From Clostridium sp. CAG:793 (GTDB taxonomy: Bacteria > Bacillota > Clostridia > TANB77 > CAG-508): a stretch of DNA of 33,567 nucleotides. Positions 1 to 5,732 of this stretch are shown here, piece by piece. Positions within the stretch are counted from its first letter, which is position 1. Each line of letters opens with the position of its first letter. The notes below the pieces were generated by a model. It was given only the letters and a program-made list of their open reading frames with translations, was not told the DNA's origin and ran no database searches. The stretch lies in NCBI GenBank assembly GCA_000433915.1, contig HF993642.1, forward strand, positions 22,243 to 55,809, given 5' to 3'. A program made the position numbers and the translations under genes.

Positions 1-33
1 GGCCGTGGTATTGCCGCTTTTATGAAAATTGTA

Positions 34-62
34 TTGACATTCTTTACATAAAGTTGTATAAT
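34..62 (+). promoter_or_regulatory. SigA-type promoter of the 48-aa membrane peptide gene
   Basis: TTGACA (34-39) and TATAAT (57-62) are both perfect consensus and separated by exactly 17 bp. The start codon at 98 lies about 30 nt after the expected transcription start. Confidence 0.8.
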
Positions 63-97
63 CTTTTTTACAATTTGTTTTTTGGAGGTATGAAGAC

Positions 98-244
98 ATG
101 GATTTGGAGGTAGCACTGTTTGCAGTCGTGAAGTTTGCAATCATCACATTTGCCATTACTATGGCGCTTTTCGTGATTGCTCTCATTATGTTGCTGATTG
201 AAAAAATCTTCAAACTTATTCGGTTTCTCTTTCTGGGTTACTGA
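98..244 (+). CDS. small single-pass membrane peptide, 48 aa, unknown function
   Basis: A short reading frame that begins MDLEVALFAVVKF and ends LFLGY. Almost all of residues 5-34 are hydrophobic, giving one membrane helix followed by a short basic stretch (EKIFKLIR), so the C-terminus is probably cytoplasmic. A GGAGG at 84-88 sits 9 nt before the ATG. A consensus promoter lies upstream and a hairpin terminator about 50 nt downstream, so it is a self-contained transcription unit. Base composition is richer in G+C than the chromosome-type genes here, which suggests transfer. Small hydrophobic peptides of this kind include type I toxins and phage-borne membrane peptides, but nothing in the sequence identifies this one. 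That the ORF is translated is an inference from its signals. Confidence 0.6.
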   Translation: MDLEVALFAVVKFAIITFAITMALFVIALIMLLIEKIFKLIRFLFLGY

Positions 245-292
245 ATAACGTCCGTTTAATTCATTTCTGAATCATCAGCCTGCTAACGGCTG

Positions 293-342
293 ACCCTCGA
301 GACTAGCTCATGGCTTATCTCGGGGGTATTCTTTATTGCTTT
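293..342 (+). terminator. rho-independent terminator of the 48-aa gene
   Basis: Arms at 293-302 (ACCCTCGAGA) and 318-327 pair over 10 bp with one G-T wobble, followed by a T-rich run. The T-run overlaps the 3' end of the fic gene on the opposite strand. Confidence 0.7.
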
Positions 343-920
343 TTGTTTAATGATTTATATACTAATTGTGCAAGCATTGTTTCATCATATACTGACAGTT
401 TACTTGCTTTAAGAAATTCTGAGCTTTCTACGTTCTGAATATTAAGTTCATATCCATTTTTTAAGCATAACTGTCTTAAAAATTCTCTTGTCGCTCTTCC
501 ATTTCCTTCTCTAAATGGATGCAATACATTAAGGTCTGCCCAGTAGCTTGCAATTCTTTTACTTAATTCTTCTTTTTCTATTCCTTGAAGATATTTTTCT
601 TTTTTTAATTGTTCTAATAGTCTTTTTAATTCGCTTTCAATATATTGATAGTCTGCAAAACTAAAGTTATCTTTTGCTATATTTTCTGACCTAAATTTCC
701 CTGCAAATTCATATAAATCTTCAAATAGATATTTATGAATTGATATAAAATGTTGCATATTGAAATTTCCTGTAATGCCTTGCATTTGAAGTGCTAATAG
801 CTTTAAAGACACTATTCTTTTCTCATATTCATATAATTTGTTTCCGTCTCTTATATCTAATTTATTTATTAATACATTGCTATTTGGATAACAATATATC
901 GAATTTCTGGCTTCATACAT
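333..920 (-). CDS. Fic-domain AMPylator toxin
   Basis: A 195-aa protein of the Fic/Doc superfamily, enzymes that usually transfer AMP from ATP to a hydroxyl side chain of a target protein. The active loop is complete: HPFREGNGRATR near residues 133-144 matches HxFx(D/E)GNGRxxR, with catalytic His and the phosphate-binding glycines present. The N-terminal part is the helical region typical of short, stand-alone Fic toxins; no inhibitory helix is seen at either end, so regulation must come from a partner. That partner is encoded immediately upstream (971-1141) and carries the class I inhibitory motif. The ATG at 920 follows GGAG by 7 nt. A hairpin followed by a T-run separates the two genes. 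The target cannot be read from sequence; topoisomerases are targets of related VbhT/FicT toxins (established knowledge). Confidence 0.9.
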   Translation of the reverse strand: MYEARNSIYCYPNSNVLINKLDIRDGNKLYEYEKRIVSLKLLALQMQGITGNFNMQHFISIHKYLFEDLYEFAGKFRSENIAKDNFSFADYQYIESELKRLLEQLKKEKYLQGIEKEELSKRIASYWADLNVLHPFREGNGRATREFLRQLCLKNGYELNIQNVESSEFLKASKLSVYDETMLAQLVYKSLNKKQ

Positions 921-938
921 AGTTTTTCTCCATTGTTT

Positions 939-972
939 TATTATAAAAAAATACTAGCTTCTTGCTAGTATT
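939..972 (-). terminator. hairpin plus T-run between antitoxin and fic (attenuator candidate)
   Basis: Arms AATACTAGC (950-958) and GCTAGTATT (964-972) form a perfect 9-bp stem with a 5-nt loop. Read on the minus strand the stem is followed by a run of six or more T. The antitoxin stop codon lies inside the stem, so the structure sits exactly at the antitoxin/toxin boundary. Confidence 0.65.
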
Positions 973-1141
973 AAAATGTCATCTTCTTAAATGTTGATAC
1001 AGCATCTTCCATTGTCATTTTGTTTCCTGCAAAGTCTCTTAATACTGATATCTCTTTCTCATTCAAAAATTGATTTTCCATTTCCATTGATGTTTTTATA
1101 TTATTTATCATTTTATTTGTATCTAATTCATTTATATTCAT
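971..1141 (-). CDS. VbhA-like antitoxin of the Fic toxin, 56 aa
   Basis: Translation from the ATG at 1141 gives a 56-aa protein starting MNINELDTNK and ending STFKKMTF. Residues 18-23 read SMEMEN, which fits the (S/T)xxxE(G/N) motif of class I Fic antitoxins; in that family the Glu blocks ATP gamma-phosphate placement in the Fic active site. The downstream part (DFAGNKMTMEDAVSTFKK) resembles the helical tail of VbhA. It lies 50 nt upstream of fic in the same orientation, the usual antitoxin-first order. A clear promoter (1187-1215) and AAGGAG precede it. Assignment rests on the motif, size and position; overall similarity is low, as is normal for this family. Confidence 0.8.
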   Translation of the reverse strand: MNINELDTNKMINNIKTSMEMENQFLNEKEISVLRDFAGNKMTMEDAVSTFKKMTF

Positions 1142-1186
1142 TCTAAAATTCTCCTTCTATCAAATTTTAAAACCATTAGTATCTTT

Positions 1187-1215
1187 ATTATACCACATTT
1201 TTAAGAAAAAAGCAA
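1187..1215 (-). promoter_or_regulatory. promoter of the antitoxin-fic operon
   Basis: On the minus strand TTGCTT (1215-1210), a 17-bp spacer and TATAAT (1192-1187), with TGG directly before the -10, an extended -10 element. Confidence 0.7.
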
Positions 1216-1268
1216 ATTTTACTAGACAATTTAAAATCAATGTGATATTATATTAAAGTATAATATTT

Positions 1269-1355
1269 GCAGATGTGCTGAAACTGGTAGACGGAACAGA
1301 CTCAAAATCTGTCGCAAGTAATTGCATGTGGGTTCGATTCCCACCATCTGCACCA
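1269..1355 (+). tRNA. tRNA-Leu (anticodon CAA)
   Basis: Acceptor arms GCAGATG and CATCTGC pair fully; the anticodon arm is ACAGA-CTCAAAA-TCTGT with anticodon CAA. A long variable arm, as expected for Leu, and a T arm with GTTCGATTC follow. The CCA end is encoded (1353-1355). A possible promoter (TAGACA 1223-1228, TATTAT 1246-1251) lies upstream. Confidence 0.97.
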
Positions 1356-1361
1356 GACTTA

Positions 1362-1396
1362 GATGAAAAAGGTTGCTTTTTCATCTTTTTTATTTT
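1362..1396 (+). terminator. terminator of tRNA-Leu
   Basis: GATGAAAAAG (1362-1371) and CTTTTTCATC (1376-1385) form a perfect 10-bp stem with a 4-nt loop, followed by TTTTTTATTTT. The same hairpin in near-identical form follows tRNA-Thr(GGT). Confidence 0.85.
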
Positions 1397-1517
1397 CTCT
1401 TTATTTTATATATTTTCTTAAAACGTGCTATTTCAAGCCATTTTTTAAGTATCGTATTAAATTGGCTTTTTATATCTTTTCTTCGCTTTTTTTCGTTTTT
1501 TTGTGGCGTTGCATTAA
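1362..1517. repeat. tRNA-downstream repeat family 1, copy 1
   Basis: About 155 bp starting at the tRNA-Leu terminator that recurs, diverged, after tRNA-Thr(GGT) at 9892-10045. Shared blocks include the terminator hairpin, the 'CCATTTTTTA' segment and an identical 22-bp block at the end (1496-1517 and 10024-10045) containing GTGGCGTTGCATTAA. The rest of the gap up to about 1620 is AT-rich and holds a second GCATTAAA-type repeat at 1512-1532, with no gene I can support. Confidence 0.65.
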
Positions 1518-1621
1518 AAATTGCATTAAATTTTATGACTTATTTTACCAAAAAAGCAAGGCAATTTCTTGTCATGAGAATTAGCTTTAATGTGTTTTTA
1601 TATTAAACAATAGTTTATCTC

Positions 1622-1650
1622 TTTACTTTTTTATGTAAACGTTGTATAAT
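1622..1650 (+). promoter_or_regulatory. promoter of the 77-aa orphan gene
   Basis: TTTACT (1622-1627), 17-bp spacer, TATAAT (1645-1650). Confidence 0.65.
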
Positions 1651-1656
1651 TATAAG

Positions 1657-1688
1657 TGACGTAACACTTTGATAACTCCGTTATGTCA
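1657..1688 (+). promoter_or_regulatory. 5'-leader hairpin of the 77-aa gene
   Basis: TGACGTAAC (1657-1665) and GTTATGTCA (1680-1688) pair over 9 bp with one G-T wobble. The hairpin begins at the expected transcription start, so it would cap the 5' end of the mRNA; it could instead be an operator. Confidence 0.45.
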
Positions 1689-1735
1689 GCTAGAGTTCAC
1701 ATTATAATGCGTAAATACGCAAGGAGGATTTACTA

Positions 1736-1969
1736 ATGAAAAAATCTCAGAAAATGAGTATTCTCGCACAGGAGGTGGCTGAAGTCATTGAGGAAAAGCT
1801 GTCCGATTGCAAGGATGCTGCCAGAGAGGGATTGCTGAGCGATGATGCGATGCGTTGTGTTGTCGAAACAGCGGTGAAGACCCTGGACGACTGGAGGCCC
1901 AGGCTTAAATATCCTACACGTTGTGAGGTTCTCGACTGGTTTCAGTCGGAATATGGTATTTGTTTATAA
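1736..1969 (+). CDS. 77-aa orphan protein, unknown function
   Basis: A small, mostly helical protein beginning MKKSQKMSILAQEVAEVIEEKL and ending with an aromatic segment around DWFQSEYGICL. No signal peptide or membrane helix is seen, and three Cys residues (C26, C41, C63) plus C76 do not form a recognised metal motif. AAGGAGG at 1721-1727 is 8 nt before the ATG. Its own promoter with a 5' hairpin and a clear terminator make it a single-gene unit. Codon use (CTG, GCG, GAG, CGT) is much more G+C-rich than in the surrounding chromosome, pointing to horizontal origin. I do not recognise the family; the first 30 residues could be a coiled-coil or partner-binding helix. Confidence 0.7.
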   Translation: MKKSQKMSILAQEVAEVIEEKLSDCKDAAREGLLSDDAMRCVVETAVKTLDDWRPRLKYPTRCEVLDWFQSEYGICL

Positions 1970-2043
1970 CGTTTTTTCCATCTTATCTCACATCTACAAG
2001 CTTGACCGCATGTTCAGCAGCTAAAGATACTCATTACTGTTTT

Positions 2044-2082
2044 GCCCCCTCACCTTCTTTCGAAAGTGAGAGGGCTTTTTAA
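2044..2082 (+). terminator. terminator of the 77-aa gene
   Basis: GCCCCCTCAC (2044-2053) and GTGAGAGGGC (2065-2074) pair with one mismatch, with CTTTCGAAAG in the loop region, followed by TTTTTAATT. Confidence 0.8.
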
Positions 2083-2105
2083 TTATTGGCTTTACTTTAG
2101 TAAAT

Positions 2106-2134
2106 TTGCAATTTGTGCTAATTTGTTATATAAT
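2106..2134 (+). promoter_or_regulatory. promoter of the paralogous orphan pair
   Basis: TTGCAA (2106-2111), 17-bp spacer, TATAAT (2129-2134). A small leader hairpin (ACAGA ... TCTGT, about 2143-2160) lies just downstream. Confidence 0.7.
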
Positions 2135-2201
2135 GAAGCTATGACAGATTTTTTAGTCTGTATATTATTGTAAAAAACAAACCATTTAGGAGGAAACTAC
2201 T

Positions 2202-2990
2202 ATGTCAAACGCAACTTGGGTTCACTTTTACACAAATGTAGCTCCCGGCAGCTATCCTGAAACATTTCGGGCAATAGCTTCAGAATCAGCTACTACGATG
2301 TGTGTACTTTCTGTTGAAAATGGCATTGTCACTTTGGATCTGATGTGTGGGATAACAATTTCAGCAGTTTCTGAAATTGTCTCTGGTCTCTTTTCTGATG
2401 ATTCAAACTTTGCAAGCGAACTTTCAAAAGCTTTGGGATATAACACTGAAATTGCCATTAGCGGAATCAAATTTAATTTTAATGGTGTATCTGTTATGGT
2501 TTCAAAAGAAAACGCCACTAAGGAAAGAATTTCTGAACTGTGGTGGTCAAGTGTTGAAGAGCGATTTGGAAAGCAGTACCTTGAAGAAGAAGCTCGTAAA
2601 TATCGTTCTCAGAAAGCTAAGGCTTTAAGAAAAGAATTTAGAAAAAATGCGGTTCAGCGGAAAATTGTTGAAGTTGACGATTCAACAAAATTAGAGTTCA
2701 AAAATGAATACTCCGAAGGATGTTGGAATTTTTTATTGGAATGCAATGCCGACAATATCCGTAATCAGTTTATCTTAAAATTTGCTCGTCGTTGGGGCAA
2801 ATATATGCAGCATTTAATGCATGTACATAATAAAACTGTTTTTGATATTGCGAAACAATCTGCTAATCTTTGTGGTGTTGATCAACTTTCCGGAGTCGAC
2901 TACAATTCTGCAATTCATGTATTGGAAGGCTGTTGGAAATATGGTGATGAACTGCGCGAGTGGCACAAAATTGATTTGTATTCTATTTAA
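2202..2990 (+). CDS. orphan protein, paralogue A (262 aa)
   Basis: Function not recognised. It is clearly homologous to the next gene. Both have an N-terminal domain with alternating beta-like segments (here VLSVENGIVTLDL near residue 35 and IKFNFNGVSVMVS near 90), a charged helical linker (residues ~110-150, rich in Lys/Arg/Glu) and a conserved C-terminal helical domain (~185-258) containing KYMQHLMHVHNKTV, the segment NLCGVD and the signature WKYGDELREWH. No signal peptide or membrane helix. AGGAGG precedes the ATG by 8 nt. Base composition is above the chromosomal background. The two genes form one transcription unit (promoter 2106-2134, terminator 3828-3871). A tandem diverged pair suggests subunits of one complex or a duplicated accessory gene; this is inference. 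Confidence 0.75.
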   Translation: MSNATWVHFYTNVAPGSYPETFRAIASESATTMCVLSVENGIVTLDLMCGITISAVSEIVSGLFSDDSNFASELSKALGYNTEIAISGIKFNFNGVSVMVSKENATKERISELWWSSVEERFGKQYLEEEARKYRSQKAKALRKEFRKNAVQRKIVEVDDSTKLEFKNEYSEGCWNFLLECNADNIRNQFILKFARRWGKYMQHLMHVHNKTVFDIAKQSANLCGVDQLSGVDYNSAIHVLEGCWKYGDELREWHKIDLYSI

Positions 2991-3033
2991 GTAACACTAT
3001 TACATACACAACATTATTTAAGGAGGCTTTCTC

Positions 3034-3765
3034 TTGAAAACTATGGTTCATATTTTAGATTCTAATAGTAATGGTTCTCTTTCTTGTCTGTTTGACAATG
3101 ATACCAGATTTAACATTCTTTCTTTGAATGATGGCGTTCTGGCGATTGAGCCTTACTCTGAAACAAGTATTGATACCTTTGCAAAAAAAGTTTTTGGTTG
3201 TTTTCAAAAAGGTTCCACTTTTAGTGGCATTAAAACCATTGAGTTTGTTTTTAACGGCATCCCATTATCTATTCCCCATAATGTTTCTAGCCCTGAGCAG
3301 ATTATCCAGCTTTATAGAGCATATTCTATAACGACTGAATATATTGCTGAAAGAGCTAAATATTTGAAAGGAGAATCTAGAAAAGACCGGGTCACAGAAC
3401 TTGTGGTACATGCTGTTTATACCCAGAAGATCCAGTTTAAGGATGAGGAATCTAATCATTTCTTCAATTCTTTCATTGCAGCAACGGATCCTAGTAAGTC
3501 CCTCTGCATTATCAGCTGGGTTGCATTCATGCAATACCTTATGGAAAAGCATCATGTCACTGTCGATAAGATCGCAGATAATGCTTTGACTGCTTCTAAC
3601 CTCTATGGCATTGATGATGAAATATACTCTAGAGCAGTGATCGTGTTGTCTTATGTCTGGAAGTACGGTGACGAGTTAAGGATGTGGTTTAACAATAAAT
3701 ATGAATACGAAGGACCCGATATTGCTAATCCCTTCGTGATGAAGACTAAAAGAAAACATGGTTAA
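3034..3765 (+). CDS. orphan protein, paralogue B (243 aa)
   Basis: Diverged paralogue of the preceding gene. Matching segments are ILSLNDGVLAIEP (N-terminal domain), IEFVFNGIPLSIP, then in the C-terminal domain FMQYLMEKHHVTVDKIA, NLYGIDDEIYSRAV and WKYGDELRMWFNN. The start is taken as TTG at 3034 because AAGGAGG (3020-3026) lies 7 nt before it and 16 nt before the next ATG at 3043. It follows paralogue A by 43 nt and ends before a small hairpin (TATGGG-TTCA-CCCATA, 3781-3796) and a very strong terminator. The conserved WKYGDELRxW block suggests a shared functional surface. No known domain recognised; function unknown. Confidence 0.75.
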   Translation: MKTMVHILDSNSNGSLSCLFDNDTRFNILSLNDGVLAIEPYSETSIDTFAKKVFGCFQKGSTFSGIKTIEFVFNGIPLSIPHNVSSPEQIIQLYRAYSITTEYIAERAKYLKGESRKDRVTELVVHAVYTQKIQFKDEESNHFFNSFIAATDPSKSLCIISWVAFMQYLMEKHHVTVDKIADNALTASNLYGIDDEIYSRAVIVLSYVWKYGDELRMWFNNKYEYEGPDIANPFVMKTKRKHG

Positions 3766-3827
3766 TTAATCATTTTGGGCTATGGGTTCACCCATACAAA
3801 AGAAAGGAATAATAAACTTCCTAGCCT

Positions 3828-3880
3828 ATAACAGCTATGCCGCGGATTTTGCTCCGCGGCATAGCTGTTATTTTTATTTT
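3828..3880 (+). terminator. strong terminator closing the orphan-gene pair
   Basis: A perfect 19-bp stem, 3828-3846 and 3853-3871, loop TTTTGC, followed by TTTTTATTTTATT on the + strand. GC-rich compared with its surroundings. On the minus strand no T-run follows, so it is mainly a + strand terminator. Confidence 0.85.
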
Positions 3881-5729
3881 ATTCTTCTGTCTCCTCAAAT
3901 TGAGAATTATAAAGGTTCGCATAAGCTCCGTTTTTTGCAAGTAGTTCTTCATGAGTTCCTTGCTCTACTATGTCTCCATGTTGCATTACTAATATTAAGT
4001 CCGCATTTTTTATTGTTGAAAGTCTATGTGCTATTATAAAGCTTGTTCTTCCCTTCATTAAATTATCCATTGCTGATTGAATCTGAATTTCTGTTCTTGT
4101 GTCAATACTTGATGTTGCTTCATCTAGTATTAATATTTTAGGATTTGCTAATATTACACGAGCGATTGTAAGTAATTGCTTTTGCCCTGCTGATATATTT
4201 GATGTTTCTTCATTTAATACCATATTATATGAATTTGGTAATGTTTTTATAAAATGATGTATATGTGCTGCTTTAGCTGCCTCTATTACTTCACTATCTG
4301 TTGCATCTGGTTTTCCGTATTTTATATTGTCTCTTATTGTTCCGTTAAATAGCCATGTATCTTGTAAAACCATTCCAAATAATTTTCGTATATCTCCTCT
4401 ATTATAATCAGTTACATTGTTTCCATCAATATATATTGCTCCATCATTTAAGTCATAAAATCTCATTAATAGCTTAACGATTGTAGTCTTTCCTGCTCCG
4501 GTAGGACCTACTATAGCAATCTTTTGTCCATCTTTTACTTCAGCATTAAAATCATTTATAATTATATTTTCTGGATTATATCCAAATTTTACATGGTCAA
4601 ATTCAATATTTCCATCTAATATTATGTTTCCATTTTCATCAGTAATAGATTTTGCATTTGGTAATTCTTGAATTTCTTCTTTTTCTTCTAAGAATTCAAA
4701 TATTCTTTCTGCAGCAGCTGCCATTGATTGTAGCGTGCCAGATATCTGGGCTATTTGTGCTATTGGTTGGTTAAACTGTTTGCTATATTGAATAAATGAT
4801 TGAATATTTCCAACTGTTATTCTTCCCTTTATTGCATAATACCCACCAAGAATTGATACTGCTACATAAGACACATTTCCCATAAAGTTCATTATTGGGT
4901 GCATTAATCCTGATAAAAATTGAGATTTCCATGCTGATTTATATAATACTTCATTTTCTTGCTCAAATTTTTCTATGGCTTTTTCTTCGCCATTGAATGC
5001 TTTTACTATATTATGTCCACCATATACTTCTTCAACTTGGCCATTAACGTGTCCTAAATAGTCTTGTTGTCTTTTGAAATATTTTTGTGATTTAGATACA
5101 ATAAAACTTACTATTATCAATGTTATTGGTAATATGATTATTGATACCAATGTCATTTGCCAGCTTATTGATAACATCATTGCTAATATTCCTATTAATG
5201 TACAACTAGCTGATATTATCTGTGTAATGCTTTGATTTAAGTTTGTTGATAACGTATCTATATCATTAGTTATTATAGATAGGACTTCTCCATTTGTTTT
5301 TTTGTCAAAATATCTCATAGGCAATTTGTTGATTTTGCTTACTAAATCATTACGCATTTTGTAAGTTACTTTTTGTGATACATTTGTCATTACAAATCCT
5401 TGTATTCCAGAAAAACACATACTTACAACATACAATATTAGAAGTGTTATTAGTATATTAGCTATATTTTCAAAGTTTATTCCGCTTCCACCAGTTATTT
5501 TGCTAGTTAAACCTGTGTAAATTTCTGTTGTTGCATTTCCAAGTATTTTAGGTCCTACTATGTTGAATATAGTTCCGCCAATTGCAAATATTATAACAAT
5601 TATTAATTGCCATTTATATTTTGCCATATATTTGTTCAATAATTTTCCCATTGTGCCTTTAAAATCTTTGGCTTTTTCTTGATTAGCTCCTCTTGGACCT
5701 CTCATTGGTCCTCCCATTGGTCTTGGCAT
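3879..5729 (-). CDS. ABC exporter half-transporter, catalytic-site subunit (616 aa)
   Basis: Type IV ABC exporter with a six-helix membrane domain (~residues 35-345) and a C-terminal ATPase domain. Walker A GPTGAGKTT (~407-415), signature SAGQ (~513), Walker B ILILDEATS (~535, catalytic Glu present) and switch-loop IIAHRLST (~566, His present) are all visible. The signature is SAGQ rather than SGGQ. An unusual Met/Gly/Pro/Arg-rich N-terminus (MPRPMGGPMRGPRG) precedes the first helix. It lies 3 nt downstream of its partner gene, so the two are co-translated and should form a heterodimer, like BmrCD/LmrCD/TM287-288. Walker A/B of this chain would complete the competent site together with the partner's SGGQ. 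The substrate, probably a drug or peptide, is not readable. Confidence 0.93.
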   Translation of the reverse strand: MPRPMGGPMRGPRGANQEKAKDFKGTMGKLLNKYMAKYKWQLIIVIIFAIGGTIFNIVGPKILGNATTEIYTGLTSKITGGSGINFENIANILITLLILYVVSMCFSGIQGFVMTNVSQKVTYKMRNDLVSKINKLPMRYFDKKTNGEVLSIITNDIDTLSTNLNQSITQIISASCTLIGILAMMLSISWQMTLVSIIILPITLIIVSFIVSKSQKYFKRQQDYLGHVNGQVEEVYGGHNIVKAFNGEEKAIEKFEQENEVLYKSAWKSQFLSGLMHPIMNFMGNVSYVAVSILGGYYAIKGRITVGNIQSFIQYSKQFNQPIAQIAQISGTLQSMAAAAERIFEFLEEKEEIQELPNAKSITDENGNIILDGNIEFDHVKFGYNPENIIINDFNAEVKDGQKIAIVGPTGAGKTTIVKLLMRFYDLNDGAIYIDGNNVTDYNRGDIRKLFGMVLQDTWLFNGTIRDNIKYGKPDATDSEVIEAAKAAHIHHFIKTLPNSYNMVLNEETSNISAGQKQLLTIARVILANPKILILDEATSSIDTRTEIQIQSAMDNLMKGRTSFIIAHRLSTIKNADLILVMQHGDIVEQGTHEELLAKNGAYANLYNSQFEETEE

Positions 5730-5732
5730 ATA

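Noticed and set aside
1363..1606. Two overlapping hydrophobic reading frames after tRNA-Leu
   Set aside because: They run through the tRNA terminator T-run and the diverged repeat, have no ribosome site, and are rich in Phe/Lys from AT-rich sequence. The matching region after tRNA-Thr(GGT) does not keep them.
3828..3871. Bidirectional terminator between the orphan genes and the ABC operon
   Set aside because: On the minus strand no T-run follows the 19-bp stem, so only + strand termination is well supported.
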